Part shown: positions 18,344-27,694 of the stretch, in pieces
Layout of the letters: each line of letters starts with the position of its first letter
Numbering within the stretch: position 1 is the stretch's first letter
Source: Peribacillus loiseleuriae
GTDB taxonomy: Bacteria > Bacillota > Bacilli > Bacillales > DSM-1321
Direction: 5' to 3'
NCBI RefSeq assembly: GCF_001183985.1
Contig: NZ_LFZW01000001.1
Span: forward strand, 3,024,970 to 3,088,969
Length of the DNA stretch: 64,000 nt
Made by a program: the position numbers and the translations under genes
The notes under the pieces: generated by a model
Told to the model about the DNA's origin: nothing
Seen by the model: only the letters and a program-made list of their open reading frames with translations
Database searches by the model: none

Positions 18344-19192
18344 TCATTCTTCATTAAACCACGACAATCCAAGAGTCTTTGGACCTGCATGAACACCGAC
18401 AGAGCTTCCTATTGGGGAGGCATGGATGATGATGCTTGAATCGATTTCATGAATGACGTCACGCCATTTGTCAGTCTGAGTAGGCGATGCACCAAATAAT
18501 AAACAGCATTCCTTTATTTTTTTAGAGTTATATGCTTTTTTAAATAGATCAAAAATCCGTGCTTCTGCTTTTTTCTCGCTTCTCACTTTTGCGATAGTAG
18601 CAAGTATGCCGTTTTCAATCGAAATAATCGGTTTGAAGTTTAACATACTGCCGAGCAAATATTGAGTGCCTGAAAGCCTACCACTTCTATGGAGTTGTTC
18701 AAGGGAACCGATCAATACATACGTCTCATTGCTCTCCCTGTATTTCTCTGCTTTCTTTAAAGCTTCACCAACCTCCATTCCACTGTCGATATAGCTCATG
18801 ATTTTTTTCAACACCATCGTCAATGGATAAGAAATGACAAGGGAATCGAATACATGAACAGGAATTGAGACCATTTCAGCTGCTTGCCTACTTGCAGCAA
18901 CCGTTCCGCTTAAGCTTCCCGATAAATGAACTGAAATGACACAATCATATCGTTCTTCAAGTGACTGATACAATTCCACGAAGATTCCAATAGAAGGCTG
19001 AGACGTTGTCACTACCACCTTCTCTTCTTCCATCAAACGATAAAGTTCTTTTGGTACAATATCAATTCCATCTCGATATTCTTTTCCTTTCAAAATGACA
19101 ACCATCGGAACAATATAGATATCATCATTTTTCTGTAATTCCTCATCCAAGTAACCGGTACTGTCCATCACCCAGGCTATACGTTTAGTCAT
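18344..19192 (-). CDS. DegV family fatty-acid-binding protein (second copy)
   Basis: 282 aa. The DegV fold starts at IAWVMDSTGYL, with SQPSIGIF, SVHLSGSLSGTVAA, LEQLHRSGRLSG and the C-terminal HAGPKTLGLSWF. It is divergent from the 1.75-kb copy, notably in the first ligand segment (MDSTGYL against TDSTVDM), so a different acyl specificity is plausible. The ATG at 19192 has GGAGGG eight bases upstream; the longer frame to 19255 has none. Confidence 0.9.
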   Translation of the reverse strand: MTKRIAWVMDSTGYLDEELQKNDDIYIVPMVVILKGKEYRDGIDIVPKELYRLMEEEKVVVTTSQPSIGIFVELYQSLEERYDCVISVHLSGSLSGTVAASRQAAEMVSIPVHVFDSLVISYPLTMVLKKIMSYIDSGMEVGEALKKAEKYRESNETYVLIGSLEQLHRSGRLSGTQYLLGSMLNFKPIISIENGILATIAKVRSEKKAEARIFDLFKKAYNSKKIKECCLLFGASPTQTDKWRDVIHEIDSSIIIHASPIGSSVGVHAGPKTLGLSWFNEE

Positions 19193-19285
19193 TCTGAATG
19201 CCCTCCAAATGTATGTAATCATTTTCCAATTATATGATGGAATAGGTATGAACATTTGCTTTTACTGAAAAAAGGTCATTCCCAT

Positions 19286-19351
19286 AAAAGCCTGATTCTC
19301 AGAAATCTTAATCAACGTATTGATCAGATGGATTGGGAATCAGGCTTTTTT
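19286..19351. terminator. Bidirectional terminator between bsaA and degV
   Basis: AAAAGCCTGATTC (19286-19298) and GAATCAGGCTTTT (19337-19349) are perfect arms with T-runs on both strands. It lies 20 bp after the glutathione peroxidase gene on the minus strand. Confidence 0.85.
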
Positions 19352-19371
19352 GAATTCCCTGTTGATCAGTT

Positions 19372-19851
19372 TCAAAAGAGAAGTGTCTTTATGTCGTCTT
19401 CTAGTACTTTAGGCTTTGTTTGTGGAGCGTATCTGCTGACAATATTTCCATTACGGTCTAGTAAAAATTTTGTAAAATTCCACTTTATCCCCTTTGAACC
19501 GAGCATACCAGGAGCATGTTCGGTTAAATATTGAAACAAAGGGTCGGCGTTTTTACCGTTCACATCAATTTTAGCAAACATTGGGAATGTGATACCATGA
19601 TTTAATTTACAATACGAATCAATTTGGAGATTATCGCCAGGCTCTTGTGAGAGAAATTGATTACACGGGAAACCGAGTATGACCAATCCGTCATCATGAT
19701 ATTGCTCGTATAATGCCTGTAGTTCATCGTATTGCGGCGCAAAGCCGCATTTACTTGCCGTATTAACGATGATCACTACTTTCCCTATGTACTCTTCCAT
19801 AGATATATGTTCACCATTTATTTTTTTAACGACAAATTGGTAAATCGACAT
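19372..19851 (-). CDS. bsaA: Glutathione peroxidase family thiol peroxidase BsaA
   Basis: The 159-aa protein has the peroxidatic Cys35 in NTASKCGFAPQY, the GFPCNQFLSQEPG block with the catalytic Gln, and WNFTKFLLDRNG with the Trp. Bacterial members with Cys instead of selenocysteine usually draw electrons from thioredoxin. The start ATG follows AGGGAGTGACCTTGA. It neighbours ypgQ, degV and metA, as bsaA does in B. subtilis. Confidence 0.95.
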   Translation of the reverse strand: MSIYQFVVKKINGEHISMEEYIGKVVIIVNTASKCGFAPQYDELQALYEQYHDDGLVILGFPCNQFLSQEPGDNLQIDSYCKLNHGITFPMFAKIDVNGKNADPLFQYLTEHAPGMLGSKGIKWNFTKFLLDRNGNIVSRYAPQTKPKVLEDDIKTLLF

Positions 19852-19921
19852 TCAAGGTCACTCCCTTTAACTAATAGATATATTGTATATCATTTCACCC
19901 TAACTTTCCCATTTTTACGTT

Positions 19922-20464
19922 TTACTTGAATATAGGTTCTAATTGCTCCAACGTTTCAATTACATAATCGACAATTTCCACAAGATCATCTATCTGTTCT
20001 TCTTTAATTAGCCTTCCAAAAGAAATGGTACATTCTGTTGTATAGAGCACTTGCTTTTCTTGATTGTTTTTCGTTTCGGACTCGGTTTTCTCTATGAGGC
20101 GAGTCTCTCCCCAAATATGGGTAAGAACGTTCATTAAATGTTGGGTTTGAATTTCATCCAGCTTATCCTGGACTGCGACCATTACTGTCAGGATTGATCC
20201 TGTTGCAAATTTATGATCGGATTGCGGCAGCAATTCAGCACTAAGGTTTTCTAACTTCGAAATGAGCGTTATTCCAGCGTAGATTTTTTTTCTTGCATGT
20301 GCATGCTTTAACTCCATTTCCATGATGAACTCACGTGACAAGTCTGCAAGGTTCACTAAATCTTTTCGATTCGTCACAAGGATATCGCCGTCTAAATCTC
20401 GGTCATATACCGCTCCTTCAACTATAACTTTCATATTATCAAATGCAGTTGGATCAAATACCAT
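19922..20464 (-). CDS. Conserved hypothetical protein
   Basis: 180 aa, soluble, mixed alpha/beta, starting MVFDPTAFDNMKVIVEGAVYDRDLDGD with no signal peptide or membrane segment. I recognise no catalytic motif. AGAGGTGTGCT before the ATG is a good ribosome binding site. It is between bsaA and metA, with repeat copy F upstream of its start. Function unknown. Confidence 0.75.
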   Translation of the reverse strand: MVFDPTAFDNMKVIVEGAVYDRDLDGDILVTNRKDLVNLADLSREFIMEMELKHAHARKKIYAGITLISKLENLSAELLPQSDHKFATGSILTVMVAVQDKLDEIQTQHLMNVLTHIWGETRLIEKTESETKNNQEKQVLYTTECTISFGRLIKEEQIDDLVEIVDYVIETLEQLEPIFK

Positions 20465-20529
20465 AGCACACCTCTTGATTCATTTTTTCTTAGCCTCATA
20501 TTTTACCATAATGACACCATAGCCCCAAG

Positions 20530-20603
20530 GGCAGATGACTTCACACTCTATACACTGTTTATTTTGCCATGTATATGTCATAAAACGATGTATAGTAGAT
20601 TCT
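20530..20603. repeat. Palindromic intergenic element, copy F
   Basis: Read on the minus strand it gives CTACTATACATCG ... AATAAACAGTGTATAGAGTGTG, the family core in opposite orientation to copy D. Its outer ends have decayed. It lies between the divergent hypothetical gene and metA. Confidence 0.65.
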
Positions 20604-20765
20604 TTCGAAATAGGAGTTCTTTAAACACTTTATACAAGCATGTTTCCATCATTATTCAATCATCAGGTTCATTCTAGACAAAAAATGATGTCTTCTTACT
20701 CAAACTTCTATATAATAAGTTTTATTAGAATTTTCAAACTTCAAACCGATAAAGGAGGATATGAA

Positions 20766-21674
20766 TTGCCTATCAAAATTCCGGGTTTATTACCCGCCAA
20801 ACAAATTCTCGAGCAAGAAAATATTTTTATAATGGAAGAAGAACTGGCAACTAAGCAGGACATCCGTCCATTAAATATACTTATCTTGAATTTAATGCCG
20901 GAGAAAGAAAAAACGGAAGCCCAACTCCTGCGCTTTTTGGGTAACACACCGATTCAAGTAAATGTTTCATTTTTACGATTAACCTCACACGAAGCAAAAA
21001 ACACGAGTAAGCTGCATTTAAATCAATTTTATAAGACTTTTTCAGAGGTGAAAAACAAGAAATATGATGGGATGATTATTACCGGCGCCCCCGTTGAGAA
21101 GCTTGAATTTGAAGACGTGGATTATTGGGAAGAGCTTCAGAAAATTATGGATTGGACAACCAAGCATGTTACATCGACCTTACATATCTGCTGGGGGGCA
21201 CAATCAGCTCTTTATCATCATTATGGAATTAACAAACACGAGTTACCAAAGAAATGCTTTGGTATTTTTCCACACCATGTTCTTCAACCAAACGAGCGGC
21301 TTGTTCGCGGCTTTGATGATCAATTCTTGGCCCCACATTCCCGGTACACGGACATTGATTCAAAAAAATTGTTCGCTCAAGAAGAGTTAATGATTCTTGC
21401 CCAATCAGACCAAGCAGGAATCTTACTGCTCGCATCAAAAGATGGTAGAAGGATTATGATTACAGGACATCTCGAATATGATGCAGACACATTAGGACAA
21501 GAATATAAACGAGATAAAGAAAAAGGGCTTCTAACTGATATCCCTGAGAATTATTATCCAGACGACAATCCGGAAAAGACACCTCTTCATCGCTGGAAAA
21601 GCCATAGTAGTCTTTTATTTTCAAATTGGCTCAATTATTATGTATATCAAGAGACACCTTATGAATGGAATTAA
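20766..21674 (+). CDS. metA: Homoserine O-acyltransferase MetA
   Basis: This activates homoserine for methionine synthesis. In Bacillus this family usually uses acetyl-CoA. The 302-aa protein has the catalytic cysteine in [13 protein letters not shown], the block GIFPHH and the catalytic Glu/His segment ITGHLEYD. The frame opens at 20640, but TTG 20766, with AAAGGAGG seven bases upstream, gives the family start [11 protein letters not shown] and the standard length. No S-box riboswitch is visible upstream; repeat copy F occupies part of the leader. Confidence 0.95.
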   Translation: MPIKIPGLLPAKQILEQENIFIMEEELATKQDIRPLNILILNLMPEKEKTEAQLLRFLGNTPIQVNVSFLRLTSHEAKNTSKLHLNQFYKTFSEVKNKKYDGMIITGAPVEKLEFEDVDYWEELQKIMDWTTKHVTSTLHICWGAQSALYHHYGINKHELPKKCFGIFPHHVLQPNERLVRGFDDQFLAPHSRYTDIDSKKLFAQEELMILAQSDQAGILLLASKDGRRIMITGHLEYDADTLGQEYKRDKEKGLLTDIPENYYPDDNPEKTPLHRWKSHSSLLFSNWLNYYVYQETPYEWN

Positions 21675-21702
21675 GATAGCAATAACCCATTAATCTCATG
21701 CC

Positions 21703-21734
21703 AAAAGAGACCAACTCGTTTCAAAGTTGGTCTC
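21703..21734. terminator. Terminator between convergent metA and the 56-aa gene
   Basis: Perfect arms GAGACCAACT and AGTTGGTCTC, with TTTT after the stem on the minus strand. It serves the 56-aa gene and probably metA. Confidence 0.75.
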
Positions 21735-21746
21735 CTATCCATTACA

Positions 21747-21917
21747 TCATATTTTTGTAAGTTCTTCCTCAAAGTAAAAAGTTGACGGCTTTTCTTTGAT
21801 TACATACGTATACTTTTTCATATTTGGAACATATTGCCATTTCATAATCGTTACTTCTTCACCAGTTTCTCCAAGGTTGACAACTTCGCCTGGTTGGAAT
21901 TTATTCTTATTGGACAC
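21747..21917 (-). CDS. Small conserved-looking 56-aa protein
   Basis: GTG at 21917 is preceded by GAGAGGGAG with 8-nt spacing. The product contains GEVVNLGETGEEVTIMKW and MKKYTYVIKEKPSTFYFEEEL. The turn-rich beta pattern resembles a small SH3/KOW-like domain. No name can be given. It is a self-contained gene ending at a strong terminator. Confidence 0.65.
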   Translation of the reverse strand: MSNKNKFQPGEVVNLGETGEEVTIMKWQYVPNMKKYTYVIKEKPSTFYFEEELTKI

Positions 21918-21982
21918 CGTCCACACTCCCTCTCTAAATACATTATACCATAGAAAGAGTAAAGATAGTCCGATACCTTCTA

Positions 21983-22675
21983 TTAGCTTTGCTGAGAAAG
22001 ATATATTTCCTCAAAAGGCTGTACGACAACGAAGCCATTTCCTTGAAATTTCATCTGAATGGACTCACCGCTGGCTCGCCCAAAAAATGATTTAAGCGAA
22101 ACATCTGTGACAAACTCTGGTTCGAGATGGCCAGACCAAGCGACGGTTGCGTTTGGATCTGTATAAACTGGATTTCCTTGTTCAACCAATAGAGTAAGTG
22201 GTTCATAATGTGATGTGAAGGCTACCATTCCTGTACCTTTCAACGTCACGTTAAAAAGTCCCCCAGCCATTAAGCCAGCAACCTTTCGCATAAGCTTAAT
22301 ATCCCAATCGATACTAGGTTCAAATGCAAGTAAGTCATTGCCATTCACTGTAATCGATTCATTATCTAAATTCAAAATAGAGATTTTCTTGCCTTGATCG
22401 GCAATATATAGTTTACCTCGCCCTGTAGCTTTCATAAGCGGAGCCCCTTCGCCTGTAAATGCCTTCTTAAAGAGCTTGCCAATTCCATGTTCAAGAATGC
22501 CTTCACGTTCAAACGTTATGTTGCCTCGATAGGAAATCATCGATCCCATCTTTGCCCATATTTGGCTTTCAAGGTTAATTTCAAGAATTCTCGGTGTTTC
22601 CAACTCAAACAAACCTTGCCCTTTATCTTCTTGTTTCGTTTGATGAATGAATTGATTTATTCTGTATTTTTCCAT
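21983..22675 (-). CDS. AIM24 family protein
   Basis: 230 aa of beta-rich sequence typical of AIM24/TIGR00266 proteins: MISYRGNITFEREG, GRGKLYIADQGKKI, NDLLAFEPSIDW, GAGLFNVTLKGTGMVAF-like block and PVYTDPNATVAWSGHL. The molecular role of this family is not established. The upstream methyltransferase stop (TAATG) touches a possible ATG at 22690, but ATG 22675 has GGAG eight or nine bases before it. The pair is an operon. Confidence 0.85.
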   Translation of the reverse strand: MEKYRINQFIHQTKQEDKGQGLFELETPRILEINLESQIWAKMGSMISYRGNITFEREGILEHGIGKLFKKAFTGEGAPLMKATGRGKLYIADQGKKISILNLDNESITVNGNDLLAFEPSIDWDIKLMRKVAGLMAGGLFNVTLKGTGMVAFTSHYEPLTLLVEQGNPVYTDPNATVAWSGHLEPEFVTDVSLKSFFGRASGESIQMKFQGNGFVVVQPFEEIYLSQQS

Positions 22676-22689
22676 ACTAATCAGCTCCA

Positions 22690-23376
22690 TTATTTTTTTC
22701 TAAACATAAATAACCATGTAAATGAAAGCGATTGCCGTAAATCTTTTTCTAAATAATCAAGTTTCGCAAAATCCACTCCACGCTTCGGGATTCCTTTTTC
22801 CGCTATGATTTCCCAACCGTTTTCCGTAGCTAATTTTTCCAAATCCCATGATTGCAAAGTATTCATAATTACATCTTCCCCAAGGATTTTGGGATAACTA
22901 TGTTTCTTTCTTGGCATAGCAGTCGGTCCCAATATCCCAATGCAGCAGTATCCACCTTGCTTCACGATACGATACATTTCTTGAAGTGCAAGTACTGGAT
23001 TTTCTGTCCATTCTAACGAATTTATCGCCATTATGGCATCATATTCTTGATTCAAGAATGGAAGTTTTGCTAAGTCACCTTGGACAAATGACATATGTTC
23101 AATTCCAAGCGTCTTTGATTGAGCAATTTCAATCATTTCAGAGGATAAATCAAGACCAGTAACATGATAACCTAGGCTTGCAAGTGTAAGTGATCCATAT
23201 CCATCGCCACAACCTAAATCAGCTACTTTCGCCCCAGATGGAACATGATCCTTAAAGAATGGTATAATCGTCTGCCTACTTCCCGTTTCCCACATCTGTT
23301 GTGATTTTTTTGACCAATCAAGTGCAAATTGATTCCATTGTTTCTTGGCATCTAAAAGCCAATTATGTATAGTCAT
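22690..23376 (-). CDS. Class I SAM-dependent methyltransferase
   Basis: 228 aa. Motif I is VADLGCGDGYGSLTLASLG, followed by VTGLDLSSEMIEIA, FVQGDLAKLPF and the YDAIMAINSLEW segment, as in UbiE/type 11 methyltransferases of small molecules. It is in an operon with the AIM24 gene. The substrate is unknown. GATGAGGTGTGAAAC before the ATG is a good ribosome binding site. Confidence 0.85.
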   Translation of the reverse strand: MTIHNWLLDAKKQWNQFALDWSKKSQQMWETGSRQTIIPFFKDHVPSGAKVADLGCGDGYGSLTLASLGYHVTGLDLSSEMIEIAQSKTLGIEHMSFVQGDLAKLPFLNQEYDAIMAINSLEWTENPVLALQEMYRIVKQGGYCCIGILGPTAMPRKKHSYPKILGEDVIMNTLQSWDLEKLATENGWEIIAEKGIPKRGVDFAKLDYLEKDLRQSLSFTWLFMFRKK

Positions 23377-23565
23377 GTTTCACACCTCATCTTTTCAAGT
23401 GTATTCAAGTATTCTGTTAAAATGATTGCACGCCTGCAAGTGAAATAAGCTATTTATACTTACGATAATGATAAAAAAAGGTTTCAGTATATTCGAATAT
23501 TTATTTATAAAAAAAAGGCTTTTTTCGTAAAGTTTGTTGTTATTAGCAAAACAAATTCGAACAGA

Positions 23566-23672
23566 TGTTGATTGTAGTGGAAGGTACGAGACTCCTGCGG
23601 GAGAAGCGTGTTGAGGGGGACACTGAGGAGGGAGACCGCCCGCGGAAAGCGAGTACCTGCAACGGAATTCAC
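23566..23672. repeat. GC-rich Bacillus-type intergenic repeat
   Basis: This block is far richer in G and C than its surroundings. It contains GAGACTCCTGCGGGAG and CCCGCGGAAAGCGAGTACC, phrases of a repeat that I know from many Bacillus-group genomes. The ends GGTAC and GTACC and the inner CTGCGGG / CCCGCGG are inverted, so it folds into a hairpin. It lies in the spacer between mntR and the methyltransferase gene. Confidence 0.65.
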
Positions 23673-23746
23673 CCAGGATATTGATGTAAATATCATTTAA
23701 AAGCGACAAAGTATGCGAAAACGGCCTAAAAAAAGACGGTGAACAC

Positions 23747-23835
23747 AAAAAGCCTGACTTCGCAATTACGATTACAGTATAGATTTGTGGTAAATATCAA
23801 TCTACTGTGTGTAAAGTGCGAGGTCAGGCCCCCTC
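23747..23835. repeat. Palindromic intergenic element, copy G
   Basis: Left end AAAGCCTGACTTCG, core TTACAGTATAGATT, mirror AATCTACTGTGTGTAAA, right end GCGAGGTCAGGCCCC. It abuts the mntR stop codon (23844) and probably terminates it. Confidence 0.7.
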
Positions 23836-23843
23836 AATCATTC

Positions 23844-24272
23844 TTATTTTTCTACGTCTTCATTTTTCTTTTGTATGGCTTTTAGTTGCTCTATCCGCAC
23901 TGGTTTTTCCTGGAAGTACTCAACTAAATCACCAATTCGATCGATGGAATCCCAACTTAAATGATGTTCAATTCCTTCAACATCCTGATAAATATTTTCT
24001 TCTTTTACCCCGATAATCTGTAACAACTGTTCTAGCAGGTCATGGCGATATACGAGCCGTTTCCCTACTTTTTTACCATTAGCGGTTAGCACAAGTCCGC
24101 GATATTTTTCATAAACTAGATATTTTTCTTGATCAAGTTTTTGTACCATTTTCGTAACTGAGGAAGGATGAACAGACAGGTTTTCCGCAATATCAGAAAC
24201 CCGAGCATATCCTTTTTCTTCTATTAATAAATAGATTTGCTCTATATAATCCTCCATGCTCGGTGTAGGCAT
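23844..24272 (-). CDS. mntR: Manganese-responsive regulator MntR
   Basis: DtxR-family repressor that senses Mn2+ and represses manganese uptake genes. The 142-aa protein has the winged helix at residues 20-60 ([14 protein letters not shown]) and all six metal ligands of B. subtilis MntR at the same positions: D8, E11, H77, E99, E102, H103. The start ATG has GGGAGGATTAATAA before it. No manganese transporter is adjacent, as in B. subtilis, where mntR stands apart from its targets. Confidence 0.97.
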   Translation of the reverse strand: MPTPSMEDYIEQIYLLIEEKGYARVSDIAENLSVHPSSVTKMVQKLDQEKYLVYEKYRGLVLTANGKKVGKRLVYRHDLLEQLLQIIGVKEENIYQDVEGIEHHLSWDSIDRIGDLVEYFQEKPVRIEQLKAIQKKNEDVEK

Positions 24273-24650
24273 TTATTAATCCTCCCATTCATAAGAAAAG
24301 CGAAAAGCGCCAACTAAGGAACTACGACTAATATCCGCCTGCTACTGTGGCGATTGCCGAAGTCAGTACATCCTGTATATTTCTAATCAAGATATTAGGA
24401 TGTTTTCACTAAACGCCAAAACTCATTGAAAAACCTTATACTTTCTTATCATTCAAGAAAAACTGTCACCGTTCCTTGGCTACAAAAACTAGCTATACTA
24501 CCATAACTGATAAGCCAAGAAAAAACGCGCCAGACAATGGCGAGTGTGACATGTATAAGGTTAAACTCTAAAATGTATTAAATATTTTATACATATACTA
24601 AAAAATTCTACTATATTAAACTTACTTAAACAAGTACGAAGCAAAAGACT
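24273..24650. other. Spacer between topB and mntR
   Basis: 378 bp with no convincing coding frame. It begins with GAAAAGCGAAAAGCGCC, a phrase common at the ends of degenerate Bacillus intergenic repeats, and contains short inverted pieces (CGCCAGACAATGGCG, 24528-24542). I see no regulatory element that I can name. Confidence 0.4.
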
Positions 24651-26828
24651 TTACTCGTATACATTCGTTTCTTTCGGGAACTTCCAGTTGACTTTCTTTG
24701 ACTGTTCATCCCAAAACAAGGCTGCATTAAATGTTTTGTCTCCTTTTTCAAATCCTTCAATTACATCCGTTTCTCCTAATTTTAATAATGTTTTCAAGGT
24801 TGCCTGCGTAATGTTTTTATTAAAAATTTTTTTCGAAACAGTAAATGTACACTTTGTTGTCGGATAATTTGTGCAGCCGTAGAAATTTCCTTTATCGACT
24901 ATCTTTCCATCGCATAATTTACATGGACCAAGTGAAGCAGAGCCTTTTCGTTTTGAAGACTTCCGTTGAATCGATTCTGTATCAAATTGAGAGAAGTCCC
25001 ATTCATTTGAAGCTGTTATTGCATCTGATATGATTTTCGATGATAATTTCTTAACAGCTTCCATAAATGTTCCTGCAGATGCTTTGCCTTCACCTATTTC
25101 TCGGAGGCGCTGTTCCCATTTGGCTGTCATTTCTGGCGATGCGAGGATTTTATCACCGATTGCTTCAATTAATACCTTCCCTTTATCGGTCGCGAAGACT
25201 TGGTTTTTTTGCACGGTTATATACTTTCGATCCTTAAGCATCGTAATAATTCCAGCTCTTGTTGCCTCTGTTCCCAGACCTTCTGTTTTCATTAATACTT
25301 TTTCAAGCTGCTCATTGTCAAGGTGCTTTCCTGCTGTTTTCATGAGCGTAATGAGTTGACCTTCTGTATAACGCTTTGGTGGTTGGGTTTTTCCTTCTTT
25401 CACCTTACACTTCACTACTTTTCCTGTAGCTTCTTTTTCAACATTCGGAAGCAAAATATCCTCGTCTTCTTTCTCATTATTAAAAATGACCTTCCGCCAA
25501 CCTTCTTGAATTTTCTGCTTCCCCTTTGAAACAAATTCAGCCCGTTGATCGACCATTGTCGTTATTGTCGTATAATCAAAAATAGCTTTGTCATAATGAG
25601 CAGCGATTAGTCTTTTAACGACTAAATCGTACATTTTTCGTTCGTCATCAGACAAACGTGCTGGATCAGTCACTTGTTCTGTTGGAATGATTGCGTAATG
25701 ATCGGTCACTTTTTTTTCATTGACAAAGCGTTTGTTATGGAGAATTGATGGCTGTGGCAGTGGGAAGTATGGCGAATAGTCGGCATATTTACTCAATTTA
25801 TCCATGATATCTGGAAAGGTTTCCGCTTCTCCCATTGTCACATAATTGGAGTCTGATCTGGGATAGGATACGATGCCTTTCTGATAGAGGCTTTGTAAAA
25901 CATCAAGCGTTTTTTTGGGTGGAAATTTATACATTTTATTTGCGGTTGCCTGTAATGCAGACAAATTGAATAGTAGCGGTGGCAGAAATTCTTTGCGTTC
26001 TGTTACCATATCGGTGACTTTTGCATCTTTCCCCTTACAAAATGCTGCGATTTTCTCAGCCATTTCTTGATCGTCAATACGGGTCTCCTGATTCTTCTGC
26101 CATTTCCCTTGATATTTTCCACCTTCCATATTAAAGTCAGCTAGGACTTCCCAAAAAGGCTTCGATATAAATTGTTCAATTTCTTTTTCCCTTTTCACAA
26201 TTAAAGCAAGTGTTGGTGTTTGCACCCGTCCTGCTGAAAATACGTCACTCATTCCTTTTTTCTTTAGAAGTATACTGTAAACTCTTGAAGCATTCATCCC
26301 AACAGTCCAATCTGCACACGCTCTTGTATATGCTTCATGGAACAATGGTCTTGTTTCTTGTTCTGCTAATAAATGCTGGAACCCTTCATAAATAGATTTT
26401 GGTGTAAGTGACGATATCCAAAGCCGCTTCATTGGTTTTTTCGAACCACTTAGTTGGATGATGTTGCGAACGATTAATTCCCCTTCACGACCGGCATCTC
26501 CTGCGTGGATGATTTCCTTCACTTCTGCTTTTTTCAGTAACGATTTGACTACTTGAAATTGCTTATATTTCGATTTCGTCACTTCGTATTGAAATTTTTC
26601 TGGAATCATTGGTAATGTATCGAGCGACCATTTTTTCCATTCTGGCTTATATTTCTCTGGTGAAATAAGCTCTGTTAAATGGCCAATCGCCCACGATACA
26701 TAAGCTCCATCAGGGAAAAGTTCATTTGGTAGAATCTCTATATACCCTTGATTTTTTTTCGTTTTAAATTGCTTAGCCAGAGTTGCCCCTTGATCAGGCT
26801 TCTCGGCGATAATTAACACGGATGGCAA
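24651..26828 (-). CDS. topB: DNA topoisomerase III (type IA)
   Basis: The enzyme relaxes negative supercoils and unlinks DNA through single-strand passage. The 725-aa protein has the Toprim block LIIAEKPDQ near the start and HAGDAGREGELI, the type IA core VFSAGRVQTPTLALIV, and the catalytic tyrosine in GIVSYPRSDSNYV. One Cys4-type finger (CKLCDGK ... YGCTNYPTTKC) lies near the C-terminus. The start is TTG 26828, ten bases after AAGGAGGG; the frame upstream to 26933 is untranslated. It differs from the typical B. subtilis TopB N-terminus (NELFPDGAYVSWAIGHL insert), so it may be the TopB2-like paralogue of the B. cereus group. Confidence 0.93.
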   Translation of the reverse strand: MPSVLIIAEKPDQGATLAKQFKTKKNQGYIEILPNELFPDGAYVSWAIGHLTELISPEKYKPEWKKWSLDTLPMIPEKFQYEVTKSKYKQFQVVKSLLKKAEVKEIIHAGDAGREGELIVRNIIQLSGSKKPMKRLWISSLTPKSIYEGFQHLLAEQETRPLFHEAYTRACADWTVGMNASRVYSILLKKKGMSDVFSAGRVQTPTLALIVKREKEIEQFISKPFWEVLADFNMEGGKYQGKWQKNQETRIDDQEMAEKIAAFCKGKDAKVTDMVTERKEFLPPLLFNLSALQATANKMYKFPPKKTLDVLQSLYQKGIVSYPRSDSNYVTMGEAETFPDIMDKLSKYADYSPYFPLPQPSILHNKRFVNEKKVTDHYAIIPTEQVTDPARLSDDERKMYDLVVKRLIAAHYDKAIFDYTTITTMVDQRAEFVSKGKQKIQEGWRKVIFNNEKEDEDILLPNVEKEATGKVVKCKVKEGKTQPPKRYTEGQLITLMKTAGKHLDNEQLEKVLMKTEGLGTEATRAGIITMLKDRKYITVQKNQVFATDKGKVLIEAIGDKILASPEMTAKWEQRLREIGEGKASAGTFMEAVKKLSSKIISDAITASNEWDFSQFDTESIQRKSSKRKGSASLGPCKLCDGKIVDKGNFYGCTNYPTTKCTFTVSKKIFNKNITQATLKTLLKLGETDVIEGFEKGDKTFNAALFWDEQSKKVNWKFPKETNVYE

Positions 26829-26957
26829 CTTCAGTGCACCCTCCTTTTTGAACAAGTTCCTTCTACATAATAACTTTACAGCAAAATTCGATTTTCGTAT
26901 ATGGATGAATCGTAGAATTATCCATTCGTTCAATGGAGATTAATCTGTATAATAGAT

Positions 26958-27572
26958 TTATTTTATAAAAGTTAATCCTATATAGACTGCTGTTCCCCAC
27001 ATGACAATGGCTGAAATTTTATTGAGAATGGCTAAAAAGCGGCCTGTTCGATCTATTTTCCCTGTTATTCTACCTATAATTGCTAAGCTAATAAACCATG
27101 CCCATGAAACCAGTATGCATACTACAGCAAACACGATTTTTTCAACCCCAATATATTTTAATGAACTTGTGCCAATCACACCAATTGTATCCAAAATTGC
27201 ATGTGGATTTAACAACGATACTGACATGGCGAATGCAATTTGTTTTTTAGTAGTAATCAAAACGCTTTTTTTCTGCTCTTTAACAATCGGTGTACTCCTC
27301 CACGTAACAAACCCCATATAAAGTAAAAAACAAATCCCCGCTGTAAGTAGGACTGTTTTTAACCAGTAATATTCAAGAACAACAACAGACACCCCTAAAA
27401 CGGCTAAAGAGATTAATATAGTGTCACAAATAGCTGCAGTTATGATAACTGGTAATGTCCTCAAAAATTTAGGCTGGACCGCACCCTGGTTAAACACAAA
27501 CACATTTTGTACTCCTAATGGCAAAATTAATCCGAACGCTAAGATGAAACCATGAATCATCGCTTCTAACAT
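26958..27572 (-). CDS. LysE/ArgO family amino-acid exporter
   Basis: 204 aa with about six membrane helices. The LysE signature is GLILPLGVQNVFVFNQGA, and the second half has SLLNPHAILDTIGVIG. The family exports basic amino acids such as lysine or arginine. The ATG at 27572 has CAGGAGGAG upstream; the frame before it is out of context. It is divergent from the MocR-type regulator, which is a likely controller. Confidence 0.9.
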   Translation of the reverse strand: MLEAMIHGFILAFGLILPLGVQNVFVFNQGAVQPKFLRTLPVIITAAICDTILISLAVLGVSVVVLEYYWLKTVLLTAGICFLLYMGFVTWRSTPIVKEQKKSVLITTKKQIAFAMSVSLLNPHAILDTIGVIGTSSLKYIGVEKIVFAVVCILVSWAWFISLAIIGRITGKIDRTGRFLAILNKISAIVMWGTAVYIGLTFIK

Positions 27573-27694
27573 TTTTACTCCTCCTGCTTGATTATTGATG
27601 TCATTGTATAAGAAAAAGTTCGATAGGTCTCCAACCATTTGGTTGGAATATAAACCAACCATTCAATTATAATGGATAAAAAAGAGAGGAGTGT

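Noticed and set aside
20603..20765. Possible S-box (SAM) riboswitch upstream of metA
   Set aside because: No match to the conserved S-box helices; the region contains repeat copy F and ordinary AT-rich sequence.
23395..23748. 117-aa minus-strand frame with Cys/Pro-rich segment
   Set aside because: It runs through the GC-rich intergenic repeat (23566-23672) and has no ribosome binding site or family.
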